A DNA stretch of 64,000 bases from Clostridia bacterium. Lineage in GTDB: Bacteria > Bacillota > Clostridia > Oscillospirales > Acutalibacteraceae. Under the pieces are notes generated by a model. It saw nothing but the letters and a program-made list of their open reading frames with translations. It was not told the DNA's origin and made no database searches. Both the position numbers and the translations under genes were made by a program. The DNA lies in assembly GCA_017521365.1 (NCBI GenBank), contig JAFXCT010000059.1, forward strand, positions 1 through 64,000, in the 5' to 3' direction. Shown piece after piece: positions 50,570 to 59,221 of the stretch; position 1 is the first letter of the stretch, and every line of letters begins with the position of its first letter.

Positions 50570-51676
50570 TTAATGACCCTTTCTGAGCTTCTTGCGGAGC
50601 TTCTGAGCAAGCTCCATTCCCTTGTAAACAAGGGAATTATAGACATATCTGAGCTTCTTACGGAGCTTCTGTGCAAGCTCCATTCCCTTGTAAACAAGGG
50701 GATTATAGACATAGTAGAAATCGCCTATGAATTCGGTAATTTCGGGGCAGAAGCCCTTCTTGAAGCGGTAAAGACCGTAGAGAGGATTGTTTTCGTCAAG
50801 GTCGCCCGAAATGCCTCTGAAATCGTAAATACGGCAGCCGAGCTCGACCGACCAGCGAATCATCTCCCACTGGAGAAGGTAGTTGGGCATCTTGTTGCGC
50901 TCTTCGTTGGAGGAAGCGCCGTAGAGATACCAAACCTTATCGCCGCAATGAAGCGCAAGAGTGCCTGCGATTGCCTTACCGTCGCTGTATGCCATATAAA
51001 TTCTGGCATCGTCACCGTAGGCCTCAACCATACGTCTGAAATAATCTGCGGGACGGATTGAGAAATTGTCTCTCTCGCCCGTTTCAATCATAATTTTGTG
51101 GAATTCTTCAGCCGCCTCTGCGCCCTTGATTACAACCTCAACGTTGTTCTTCTTGGCAACACGCACCTTGTAACGGTGGCGTGAGTGGAAGGAGGCAAAA
51201 ACCTCATCCTCGGTTTTGCCGTCAACATCAAGACGGATTACGAAGCGGGGCTGAATACCCTCGAAATTCTTTGAGCGCTCGCCGACCTTAAAGCCGTAAT
51301 CAACGGCAATTTTTTCGTACTCGGTATCGTCAACCTTCGTGTCGGTATCAACCTGCAGTACGTAGCCGCCGAATTCCTTGGCGAGCTGCTTTGCGCCGTC
51401 CATAAGAGCCGCAAACACAGCCTTGTCGTGCAAATCACATACAGGGCCTCTGGGAGCATAAAGCATACTGAAAGGAATACCGCCGGGCAGACGGCGGATG
51501 ATAACCGCCATTGTGCCCTTGATATTTCCGTCGGAATCACGGCAGATTATGCCGCGCCAAATCCAATTATTTTTAACCTTTGCCCATGCGCTCTGTTGCA
51601 TAAAATGACCCTTGGGGTGGCTTGCCACAAAGGCATCAAATTCTTTAGCCGCATCGGCCTTGATAATTTCTGTCAA
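50570..51676 (-). CDS. FemX/FemAB-type peptidoglycan aminoacyltransferase
   Basis: A 368-residue protein of two tandem GNAT-like domains that attaches amino acids from aminoacyl-tRNA to the lipid II peptide, forming interpeptide bridges. Family marks: GHFMQQSAWAKVK near residue 22, SFHSRHRYKVRVAKKNNVEV, then GKAIAGTLALHCGDKVWYLYGAS, and DFRGISGDLDENNPLYGLYRFKKGF near the C-terminus. The last 45 residues are an almost exact 22-residue duplication (YVYNPLVYKGMELAQKLRKKLR, then the same with Ser for Pro). The start is TTG 51676 with AAAGGA upstream. It lies between alkaline phosphatase and alr. Confidence 0.9.
   Translation of the reverse strand: MTEIIKADAAKEFDAFVASHPKGHFMQQSAWAKVKNNWIWRGIICRDSDGNIKGTMAVIIRRLPGGIPFSMLYAPRGPVCDLHDKAVFAALMDGAKQLAKEFGGYVLQVDTDTKVDDTEYEKIAVDYGFKVGERSKNFEGIQPRFVIRLDVDGKTEDEVFASFHSRHRYKVRVAKKNNVEVVIKGAEAAEEFHKIMIETGERDNFSIRPADYFRRMVEAYGDDARIYMAYSDGKAIAGTLALHCGDKVWYLYGASSNEERNKMPNYLLQWEMIRWSVELGCRIYDFRGISGDLDENNPLYGLYRFKKGFCPEITEFIGDFYYVYNPLVYKGMELAQKLRKKLRYVYNSLVYKGMELAQKLRKKLRKGH
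50583..50712. repeat. 66-bp tandem duplication inside the FemX-like gene
   Basis: Two nearly identical 66-bp units (starting at 50583 and 50649) preserve the reading frame and duplicate a 22-residue basic helix. Confidence 0.9.
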
Positions 51677-51700
51677 AGTAAAAGTCCAGTCCTTTATTAA

Positions 51701-52846
51701 TTATTCAACAGCAACTGCTACGGGGAACTCGTTGGGGGCTGCACCCATAGCCATTGCAAGACGGCGTGCAACTTCCTTGTTCTTGATTTCTTCGCCGTTC
51801 TGTACAAAGTTGTCGGAGCCGTAAACAGCAAGCGGAACGGGAACACCGGAATGTGAGCCGGAGTTGAACTTGAAGGAGCCGTCGTCCTCAAGTGAGATTG
51901 CACCAGTTTCGTGGTCAGCAGTAATAACAACAAGCGTGTTGCCGTCTGCCTTTGCGTACTCAATAGCAGCCTTACAAGCCATATCGAACTCGTAAGCAGC
52001 CTTCTTCATATTCTCTTCGTCGTTGCTGTGGGAGTGCTTGTCAATGTGTGCGCCCTCAACCATAAGGAAGAAGCCGTCCTCATCGTCATCAAGCATATCA
52101 ATAGCCTTTGCCGTAAGTGTGGAAAGGTTGGGAGAATCCGCACCCGTGTCGGTATTCCAGAGGTTGCCGGGGAAGGCACCGAAGGAACGCTCACCCTCTT
52201 CAAGGGCTTCAAATTCAGCGGTGTTGTTTACGAGAGTCCAGCCGTACTCGTCTGCCCACTCGTCGGTAACAAGGCCGTTGTCTGCTGCCCAGATAAGGTC
52301 GTGCTTTGATTCTTCAATCTGCTGTCTTGTGATTTCCTGGTCCTCGTCACGGTCGAAAACGTGAGCAGAGAAGGAAGCAGGGGTTGCACCGGAGTTTTCG
52401 TCGGAAGTGACAACACCCGTCATTTTACCGTAGGACTGTGCAAGCTCACAGAGATTCTGTGCATAATAATATGCTGCGTACTGGTCCTGCGGGAATACGC
52501 CGATAGCACCGTTGGTTGTACGTGTAGCGCAGGCAAGAGCCGTGCCGCCTGCCGCAGAGTCGGTTACGTATGCGCTGGAGGACTGTGTTTTTGAGGAGCC
52601 GACAAAATCTGCCATTTCAAAAATATTGGCATCAACATCGTATTCCTGCTCCATCCAGTAAAGATGGTTGTAGCCCATACCGTCGCCAATCATAAGGATA
52701 ACGTTATCGTAATCGCCGGGGTCAAGTGATTCGTCGTTATTAACCATAGAGTTTACGGAAAGATTTAAGGTAAGCAGCACCGAAATAAGAGCCGCTACAC
52801 CCTTGAAAAGGAAAGAGCTTCTGACAAAACTTACAAATTCAAGCAT
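51701..52846 (-). CDS. Alkaline phosphatase
   Basis: A 381-residue member of the PhoA family. Residues 10-35 form an uncleaved signal or membrane anchor (FLFKGVAALISVLLTLNL). Metal and catalytic motifs: MIGDGMG (Asp55), the phosphorylated Ser97 in VTDSAAGGTALA, EGAHIDKHSHSND with its zinc His/Asp, and TADHETG. It should release inorganic phosphate from monoesters outside the membrane. GGAGG precedes ATG 52846 and a consensus promoter lies upstream. The FemX-like gene follows after 24 bases. Confidence 0.95.
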   Translation of the reverse strand: MLEFVSFVRSSFLFKGVAALISVLLTLNLSVNSMVNNDESLDPGDYDNVILMIGDGMGYNHLYWMEQEYDVDANIFEMADFVGSSKTQSSSAYVTDSAAGGTALACATRTTNGAIGVFPQDQYAAYYYAQNLCELAQSYGKMTGVVTSDENSGATPASFSAHVFDRDEDQEITRQQIEESKHDLIWAADNGLVTDEWADEYGWTLVNNTAEFEALEEGERSFGAFPGNLWNTDTGADSPNLSTLTAKAIDMLDDDEDGFFLMVEGAHIDKHSHSNDEENMKKAAYEFDMACKAAIEYAKADGNTLVVITADHETGAISLEDDGSFKFNSGSHSGVPVPLAVYGSDNFVQNGEEIKNKEVARRLAMAMGAAPNEFPVAVAVE

Positions 52847-52879
52847 TCTGATAAACCTCCATTATTTTTATTCTGTAAA

Positions 52880-52908
52880 ATTATAAACCTATTTATCCGC
52901 TATGTCAA
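52880..52908 (-). promoter_or_regulatory. Consensus promoter of the alkaline phosphatase gene
   Basis: Minus strand TTGACA (52908-52903), 17-base spacer, TATAAT (52885-52880); both hexamers are perfect. Confidence 0.85.
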
Positions 52909-52942
52909 CAATAATAATTAATATAAGTAACAGTAAAAGGTG

Positions 52943-52970
52943 TTGTAATTTTGTGAAAATATGGTATAAT
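52943..52970 (+). promoter_or_regulatory. Promoter of metG-tatD
   Basis: TTGTAA (52943-52948), 16-base spacer, TATAAT (52965-52970). Confidence 0.65.
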
Positions 52971-53015
52971 GTTTAGGATTGTATTAAAAATATGGTAACA
53001 GGAGGTAAAAACACT

Positions 53016-54950
53016 ATGTCAAAGAAGCCATATTACATCACAACGGCTATTGCGTACACTTCACGCAAGCCCCACATCGGAAATTCCTACGAAATTGTTT
53101 TAACGGATGCTATTGCCCGCTTCAAGCGAATGCAGGGCTATGACGTTTTCTTTCAGACCGGCACGGACGAGCACGGCCAGAAGATAGAAGAATACGCTAA
53201 GGCAGAGGGTGTGTCCCCGAAGGAATACGTTGACAAGGTTGCAGGCGAAATCAAGGACATCTGCGACAGACTCAACACGACATACGACAAATTCATCCGC
53301 ACTACAGATGAAGAACACGAAAAATGCGTACAGAAGATTTTCAAGAAGCTGTACGACCAGGACGATATTTACAAGAGTGTTTATGAGGGATGGTACTGCG
53401 TACCCTGCGAAAGCTTCTTCACGGACAGCCAGCTTGTTGACGGCAAATGCCCCGACTGCGGCAGAGAAGTAAGAAGAGAAAAGGAAGAAACATATTTCCT
53501 CCGCCTTTCCAAATATCAGAAGCAGCTTGAACAGTATATTGAAGAAAATCCCAACTTCATTTATCCCGAAAGCCGCAAAAAAGAAATGCTCAACAACTTT
53601 ATCAAGCCCGGTCTTCAGGACCTTTGCGTTTCCCGTTCAAGCTTCAAATGGGGTGTTCCCGTAACATTTGACGATAAGCATGTTATTTATGTCTGGATTG
53701 ATGCGCTTTCAAACTACATCACTGGCCTCGGCTACGACCCCGACGGCAGCAGCGAGCAGTACAAAAAGTACTGGCCTGCAGACGTTCACATCATCGGCAA
53801 GGATATCGTGCGTTTCCACACAATTTACTGGCCGATTATGCTTATGGCTCTCGGTGAGCCCCTGCCCAAGCAGGTTTACGGCCACCCGTGGCTGATGGTC
53901 GGCGCAGACAAGATGTCAAAATCAAGAGGCAACGTTATTTACGCAGACGTCCTTGCAGACCGCTTCGGCGTTGATGCCGTAAGGTACTATCTGCTTGCCG
54001 AAATGCCCCACGCCGCAGACGGCTCACTCACCTATGAAACGCTTATTGAGCGCTATAATTCCGACCTTGCAAACACACTCGGCAACCTTGTAAACCGCAG
54101 TGTTGCTATGGTCAAGAAGTATTTTGACGGCGTGCTTCCCGCTCCGACTGCGCCCGAGGCACTTGACGATGAGCTCAAGGTGGTTGCGCTTGAATCCGTA
54201 GGCAAATGCGCCAAGAAGATGGACAGCTTCTGCATTGCCGATGCCGTTAACGAGGTAATGGCAGTTGCCAAGCGCTCCAACAAATATATTGACGAAACGA
54301 TGCCCTGGGCACTTGCAAAGGACGAGGCAAAGAAAGAGCGTCTCGGCACGGTTATGTATAACCTGATTGAAAGCATCCGCTTTATTGCGGTACAGCTCAA
54401 GCCCTTTATGCCCGAAACGGCTGAGAAGATTCTTGCTCAGATTGGCTGTTCAGTTGACACTTATGAGAGCCTTAAGGCCTTCGGTGCAACACCTGCCGGT
54501 ACTGTTATGGGCGAGTCTGCTCCCCTCTTCGGCAGAATTGATACAGAAAAGCTGCTCGCCGAAATCGAGGCAGAAAACGCCGCCAAGGCAGCCGCCGAAG
54601 AAGAAAAGAAGCCCGCTTTTGAAGAAATGGAGCCCATTGCAATTGACGATTTTGCAAAGGTTGATTTAAGAGTTGCAAAGATTGTTGACTGCAAGCCCGT
54701 AAAACGTGCAAAGAAGCTGCTTGAGCTCACCCTTGACGACGGCACAGGCACACCCCGTACGGTTGCAAGCGGCATTGCCCTTTACTACAAGCCTGAAGAG
54801 CTTATCGGTCACAACGTTATCGTTGTTGCAAACCTCAAGCCCGCTACACTCTGCGGTGTTGAAAGCAGAGGTATGATTCTTGCCGGCGGTGAGGACGACG
54901 TAAAGGTTGTATTCGTTGACTACCTTGAGCCCGGTGCAAAAATCAGATGA
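53016..54950 (+). CDS. metG: Methionyl-tRNA synthetase
   Basis: A 644-residue class I synthetase. HIGN lies at residues 20-23, the four-Cys zinc knuckle is CVPCESFFTDSQLVDGKC with CPDCG (about residues 125-145), and KMSKSRGN is the KMSKS loop. The C-terminal 110 residues (IDDFAKVDLRVAKIVD to the end) form the EMAP/Trbp111-like tRNA-binding domain. Start ATG 53016 has AGGAGG ten bases upstream; ATG 52992 is upstream of that site and is rejected. The stop overlaps the tatD start (ATGA). Confidence 0.98.
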   Translation: MSKKPYYITTAIAYTSRKPHIGNSYEIVLTDAIARFKRMQGYDVFFQTGTDEHGQKIEEYAKAEGVSPKEYVDKVAGEIKDICDRLNTTYDKFIRTTDEEHEKCVQKIFKKLYDQDDIYKSVYEGWYCVPCESFFTDSQLVDGKCPDCGREVRREKEETYFLRLSKYQKQLEQYIEENPNFIYPESRKKEMLNNFIKPGLQDLCVSRSSFKWGVPVTFDDKHVIYVWIDALSNYITGLGYDPDGSSEQYKKYWPADVHIIGKDIVRFHTIYWPIMLMALGEPLPKQVYGHPWLMVGADKMSKSRGNVIYADVLADRFGVDAVRYYLLAEMPHAADGSLTYETLIERYNSDLANTLGNLVNRSVAMVKKYFDGVLPAPTAPEALDDELKVVALESVGKCAKKMDSFCIADAVNEVMAVAKRSNKYIDETMPWALAKDEAKKERLGTVMYNLIESIRFIAVQLKPFMPETAEKILAQIGCSVDTYESLKAFGATPAGTVMGESAPLFGRIDTEKLLAEIEAENAAKAAAEEEKKPAFEEMEPIAIDDFAKVDLRVAKIVDCKPVKRAKKLLELTLDDGTGTPRTVASGIALYYKPEELIGHNVIVVANLKPATLCGVESRGMILAGGEDDVKVVFVDYLEPGAKIR

Positions 54951-55717
54951 CGTACGAAAATATTTTTGACACACACGCACATTACGATGATGACAGCTTT
55001 GATGAGGACCGTTTTTCCCTGCTTGACGAAATGTTTGAAAATGGTGTGAGCGGTATCATCAACTGCGGCTGTACCGTTGAAAGTAGTAAAAAAAGCATAG
55101 AGTTTACCGAAAAATACAGCAAAATCTATGCAGCCGTCGGTATTCATCCGCAGAACGCAGCAGAAGAAAAAGCAGATGCCTTAGAGCAGATTGAAAAGCT
55201 GGCGAGCCACGAAAAGGTTGTGGCAATCGGCGAAATCGGGCTTGATTACCACTACGACTACACGCCAAAGGAAATGCAGCTTGAGTGGTTTGAAAAGCAG
55301 ATTCTGCTTGCAAAAAAGCTTGATTTGCCCGTAATCGTGCACGACAGAGAGGCTCACGCCGACTGCCTTGAACTGATTTTAAAGCACAGGCCCAAGGGCG
55401 TAATGCATTGCTTTTCGGGCAGTGTCGAAACCGCAAAGCAACTGACGGATATCGGCTTTTACATCGGTCTGGGCGGCAGTGTAACGTTCAAAAACGCACG
55501 CAAGCCGCAGGAGGTTGCCGCAAGCCTTGATATTTCCAAGCTTCTGCTTGAAACAGACTGCCCTTATATGACACCCGTTCCGTTCAGAGGAAGGCGCAAT
55601 AATTCAGCGCTCATAGCCCACACGGCAGAAAAAATCGCCGAACTCCGAAATACAACGGCACAGGAAATCATCAACACGGCAACGCTCAACGCCAAACAGT
55701 TATTCAATATTAAATAA
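54947..55717 (+). CDS. tatD: TatD-family metal-dependent deoxyribonuclease
   Basis: A 256-residue TIM-barrel hydrolase. The metal ligands are in FDTHAHYDDDSF, AIGEIGLDYHYD, VIVHDREAH, GVMHCFSGS and LLETDCPYM. It is a 3'-5' exonuclease type enzyme linked to DNA repair or turnover. metG-tatD is a conserved Firmicutes pairing, here coupled by a four-base overlap. Confidence 0.95.
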   Translation: MTYENIFDTHAHYDDDSFDEDRFSLLDEMFENGVSGIINCGCTVESSKKSIEFTEKYSKIYAAVGIHPQNAAEEKADALEQIEKLASHEKVVAIGEIGLDYHYDYTPKEMQLEWFEKQILLAKKLDLPVIVHDREAHADCLELILKHRPKGVMHCFSGSVETAKQLTDIGFYIGLGGSVTFKNARKPQEVAASLDISKLLLETDCPYMTPVPFRGRRNNSALIAHTAEKIAELRNTTAQEIINTATLNAKQLFNIK

Positions 55718-55727
55718 CCGCAAAAAC

Positions 55728-55759
55728 AGCCTCTCTGCTTGAGTTTAAGCAGAGAGGCT
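55728..55759. terminator. Bidirectional terminator between tatD and the GH-D-like gene
   Basis: A 13-bp stem AGCCTCTCTGCTT/AAGCAGAGAGGCT. The minus-strand tail (GTTTTTG) is the better T-run. Confidence 0.75.
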
Positions 55760-55769
55760 ATTTGAATTC

Positions 55770-58106
55770 TTAATGCTTTTCACAGATGTAGATATCGCAT
55801 TTTGCCTTTTCGCCTTTACCTCTGTCGGTAAACAGCGTATAAATCTTCACCGTTTCCCCTGCCATACCGTCGGGTAAGGGCAAAAAGAAGGTATTATTCT
55901 TATCAGAGCCGCAGACCCTGTGCTCCCACTGGTTTGCCTTGTAATCGGGCGCTCTTTCGGGGAAGCCGAAGCGTTTATCGCCGATTTCGGCCACGCAGTA
56001 AACACATTCTTCGCCGTGCTTGCCGTTGACAGCAACGGTAAGCCTTGCACCGCTTCGGTATTCGGGCAGAGTGAATTCGCCGCTTTTTGAAAGGTTGATT
56101 TTCTTGTGACGGGGATGAGCCTGCATATTGTTGGCGCAAAGAACATCGGTTTTGATTTCCCTGCCGTCCTTTATAAGCCTTACAGCGTAAATTCTGTCAA
56201 CGGGGTTTTCGATACGCAGATAGCGGATTTTACCGTTTATGTTATAGCTTGCGGTTATTTTTTTACCGTGAAGGTTATAAAGCGTGTGTGCCGTATACTT
56301 TATTATGGTTGCGGTAAAATCATCATCCGAAACGCTTGTACTGACCGTATCGGAAGCGCTCCATTTTTTAAGGTCGCACGAACATTCCGCAACGAGCGGT
56401 AAATTCTGCACAGCAACCTCCCTTGTCGGGTAATCGCCGCTGAAAAATTCAATTTCAACGCTGTCGCAGTCGTATTCCGCACCGAAATCAACACGCAGAC
56501 AGCCGTTGTTAATCCTCAGATTATTGTCACAGTAGGTTTTGCTCTGCGAATCGTAAAACGTATCGGGCTTGCCGTCAAACATATTTTTGGCTTCACAGCC
56601 GCGCAGTTTGTAATGAGGCTGACCGAAGAAAGCGTCTCTTGCCGCCTTAACCTCGGGAATTTCCGTTTCACCCGAGCGAAGAATACTGCGCGCCTCAAGA
56701 GCATCGTTGGAAATTGCGTACATTGCCGTTTCGTAAAGCTCTTCACCGTTTGCGGGCACTTTTTCACATTCGGTAAGCTCGCCGAGATAAACGGGCGCCT
56801 TTTCGGCAGTATCGCACTTTTCTGCGTGCACAAAGAACGCCTCGTTACCTTTATTTATAAGGTTTATGTCACCGCCGCTGCAGGTGAGAATTTTAACCTC
56901 GACGGGCACTCCGTTTTCGTTTTCTTTGACTATTTCATATTTACAGCTTGTGAGCATCGGCTCGGCCTCATCAACAACGGAAACCTCAACGAGTGTTGCT
57001 CTGAAGGGCATAAGGTCGATTTCCACCTTATCTCCTGCCCTATATTCACCGAGATATTCCTCATACGGGTGGTGGATATTCACCTGAACGGTTTTATCGG
57101 TATCAAGTCCTATTTCTTCGCCGAGAGTAAAGGTTATTTTCTTCGTCTCCCACGAATTGTTGCCCGTTGAAATGAAGCGCTTTGTTTTACTGCCTCTTGC
57201 ACAGGCGTTGGCACCAAAGCTTTCGGGCAGAAGCATACCGTTTACGAGGATTTCAGCATTTCTGCCGTGGAGATTATAAATTCTTGCAAGCTTCGGCAGC
57301 TCATCGTCACGCATCAGCCACGGATTGCCGTAAATTTCGGGAGCAAGTATGAGAGAACGGTTGAAAGCCTGATAAATCAGTTCGTCCTCAAAATAATCGA
57401 TATTTGAGGAGATACACACGCCGTGGTCCTCGGCAAGGCGCTCGAGATTGTCCGTATGACCTCTTTCAAACATAAAGCCTCTGTGGTGCATAGCGGTATT
57501 GGCATTGCAGGAAAGAATATCAACATAGGTTTCCGTGCCGTTCCAGAGGTAGGTTGTGATGTGCTTTTCAGCCTCATAAAACTCAAGGCGGTGGTTGAGA
57601 ACAATCAGGTCGGGTGAATACTTACGGCACTCCTTTAGCATATCCGCAAAGATGCCTGCCTTTTCGGGGCGCAGATGACCGCAGACACCGTCCAGCTTGA
57701 AAAGGCCGAAATCGTAGTCCTTGCAAAGGTGAACAAAGAAATCGAAGCGTCCCTTCTGTGTTTCCTCAGTATCACCGTAGCCGTCGGGACTGCCCCAAAG
57801 GCCGAGACGAATTCCCATTTCCTTAGCTTTTTCTACAATTTTCTTATAACCCTCGGGGTACTGTGAGCGGAATTTTTCACCGTTGAGGTCGCCGTAGCCC
57901 TCGCTTGCGCCGTCAAAATTGCCTGCATCCCACGCGTATATTTTAATACTCATACCGTAGGTGTCTTTTAAGTATCTGAAAAAGTCAAGATTGACAAGAG
58001 TGTGCTCCTCGGTTGAGCCCTCGTTTGTGTTGTTAATCCACGAAAAATACTGCGGAACGGACGGTGTAAAATTATCCGCACCTGCATCTCTTGCGTTTTT
58101 TATCAT
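55770..58106 (-). CDS. Glycoside hydrolase related to clan GH-D (alpha-galactosidase-like)
   Basis: A 778-residue protein. The TIM barrel (about residues 1-300) shows IKIYAWDAGNFDG, RLGLWGSPDGYGDT and FKLDGVCG, where Asp139 is in the position of the GH27/GH36 nucleophile (KxDG). A beta domain follows, then at about 520-600 a discoidin-like module (AKNMFDGKPDTFYDSQ, with VDFGAEYDCDSVEIEF), and a further sandwich at the end. The subfamily and the sugar are not clear; alpha-galactoside is the default guess. No signal peptide. Start ATG 58106 has CGGAGG upstream; the longer frame begins without a ribosome site. Confidence 0.7.
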   Translation of the reverse strand: MIKNARDAGADNFTPSVPQYFSWINNTNEGSTEEHTLVNLDFFRYLKDTYGMSIKIYAWDAGNFDGASEGYGDLNGEKFRSQYPEGYKKIVEKAKEMGIRLGLWGSPDGYGDTEETQKGRFDFFVHLCKDYDFGLFKLDGVCGHLRPEKAGIFADMLKECRKYSPDLIVLNHRLEFYEAEKHITTYLWNGTETYVDILSCNANTAMHHRGFMFERGHTDNLERLAEDHGVCISSNIDYFEDELIYQAFNRSLILAPEIYGNPWLMRDDELPKLARIYNLHGRNAEILVNGMLLPESFGANACARGSKTKRFISTGNNSWETKKITFTLGEEIGLDTDKTVQVNIHHPYEEYLGEYRAGDKVEIDLMPFRATLVEVSVVDEAEPMLTSCKYEIVKENENGVPVEVKILTCSGGDINLINKGNEAFFVHAEKCDTAEKAPVYLGELTECEKVPANGEELYETAMYAISNDALEARSILRSGETEIPEVKAARDAFFGQPHYKLRGCEAKNMFDGKPDTFYDSQSKTYCDNNLRINNGCLRVDFGAEYDCDSVEIEFFSGDYPTREVAVQNLPLVAECSCDLKKWSASDTVSTSVSDDDFTATIIKYTAHTLYNLHGKKITASYNINGKIRYLRIENPVDRIYAVRLIKDGREIKTDVLCANNMQAHPRHKKINLSKSGEFTLPEYRSGARLTVAVNGKHGEECVYCVAEIGDKRFGFPERAPDYKANQWEHRVCGSDKNNTFFLPLPDGMAGETVKIYTLFTDRGKGEKAKCDIYICEKH

Positions 58107-58203
58107 TGGTATTACCTCCGAAAAAGGATGAGTAAAGTATAAAACATATATAAGCAAAAAGTCAATGACACATCAGAAAAAAGCATCAAAAGCAAGCACG
58201 AAA

Positions 58204-58231
58204 AAACCGCCCACCTGACGATGAGCGGTTA
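58204..58231 (-). terminator. Terminator after the CREST-like gene
   Basis: Minus strand AACCGC...GCGGTT with an imperfect inner stem, followed by TTTT. Confidence 0.65.
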
Positions 58232-58239
58232 AATTCAGT

Positions 58240-59109
58240 TTATGCGACCTTGGAGGTTTCCTTTGCTGCTTCTTTTAGAAGCTTTTCCTTGTCCTGGTTG
58301 ACTGTTCGTTGGTCAACCCAGAATACAACAACAAGCTCAACAAGAGCGCAAAGCATATGCCATGTGGAGTGACCCTGGAAGTTACCCAGAGCAAAGTTTG
58401 CGATTTCGTTGTCGCCCCACATTGCTGTGATAACAGCAGAAATTGCCATAATACCGATAGCAAGGATAAGGAGAGCACGCTCGTTGACACGCATCTTCCT
58501 GAAGTTGTCTGCAAGAAGGTAAAGGATAGGAGCAACAGTGATAACACAGCCAAGCTCGGCTATGGACATACCCTTTGTCTTACCGTCCATGGGAGCACCG
58601 TTACCGCCGAAGAAATAAAGCGGACGGTCGTGAATTACGAATACTTCGTATGCAAGAATACCGATGACAATTGCAGCAAACACGGTAACCGCAATTAAGA
58701 ACAAATTACGTTTTTTCCGTGTTTCGGGGGTCTGATAGAACTCCAAAGCAAAGCTGCAGACACCGCACCACGCAACAAGCTCGGTAAAGGTCATATCGAC
58801 AAAGCTTGCAAGCAGCTTGGTTGTAAGCACACCGGGCTCAAACTCGCCGTAGTTAGCTGTGTGCATACCAACGGATGTGACGGACATAATTGCGTATAGT
58901 GCAAGGAACAGATACCAGAACCACTTTTTGTTCTTCTTGATAAGAAGAATGATGATACCGATAATTGCGGCATATGTATATGCCCAGTTTGTCTGAACGT
59001 CTGCATACTGAGCAGCAAATTCAGCCAGAGAAAGGTCACCTTCGCCGAAGGGGAAAACATCTTTGAATGCAATCCAGTCGATGAAGTTGAGCTTCAACAA
59101 TTGTAACAT
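58240..59109 (-). CDS. Seven-helix membrane protein with CREST-type hydrolase residues
   Basis: A 289-residue polytopic protein (about seven helices) that I do not recognise by family name. Its conserved-looking polar residues are inside the membrane helices and match the CREST superfamily (alkaline ceramidases, PAQR receptors, Per1): Ser79-x3-His83 (SVGMH), Asp105 (FVDMTF) and His247-x3-His251 (GHSTWH) in the last helix. CREST proteins are metal-dependent amide or ester hydrolases, so a lipid-processing enzyme is plausible; this is inference from motif spacing only. It has a consensus promoter overlapped by an inverted repeat, AAGGAGG before the ATG, and its own terminator, so it is a single regulated unit. 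Confidence 0.5.
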   Translation of the reverse strand: MLQLLKLNFIDWIAFKDVFPFGEGDLSLAEFAAQYADVQTNWAYTYAAIIGIIILLIKKNKKWFWYLFLALYAIMSVTSVGMHTANYGEFEPGVLTTKLLASFVDMTFTELVAWCGVCSFALEFYQTPETRKKRNLFLIAVTVFAAIVIGILAYEVFVIHDRPLYFFGGNGAPMDGKTKGMSIAELGCVITVAPILYLLADNFRKMRVNERALLILAIGIMAISAVITAMWGDNEIANFALGNFQGHSTWHMLCALVELVVVFWVDQRTVNQDKEKLLKEAAKETSKVA

Positions 59110-59147
59110 TTGAAAACCTCCTTAAAATATTTGTTAACCTGTCACAA

Positions 59148-59176
59148 TTTAACAAAAATATTATATATTTGTTAAA
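59148..59176. promoter_or_regulatory. Candidate operator over the CREST-like gene promoter
   Basis: TTTAACAAA (59148-59156) and TTTGTTAAA (59168-59176) form a perfect 9-bp inverted repeat around an 11-base centre that contains the -10 box. A further GTTAAC lies at 59133-59138. Confidence 0.55.
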
Positions 59177-59188
59177 ATTGTTTGTCAA
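59160..59188 (-). promoter_or_regulatory. Consensus promoter of the CREST-like gene
   Basis: Minus strand TTGACA (59188-59183), 17-base spacer, TATAAT (59165-59160); both hexamers are perfect. Confidence 0.85.
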
Positions 59189-59221
59189 GCAGTTTATTCT
59201 CTTTAAGCAAAATCTTTTATT

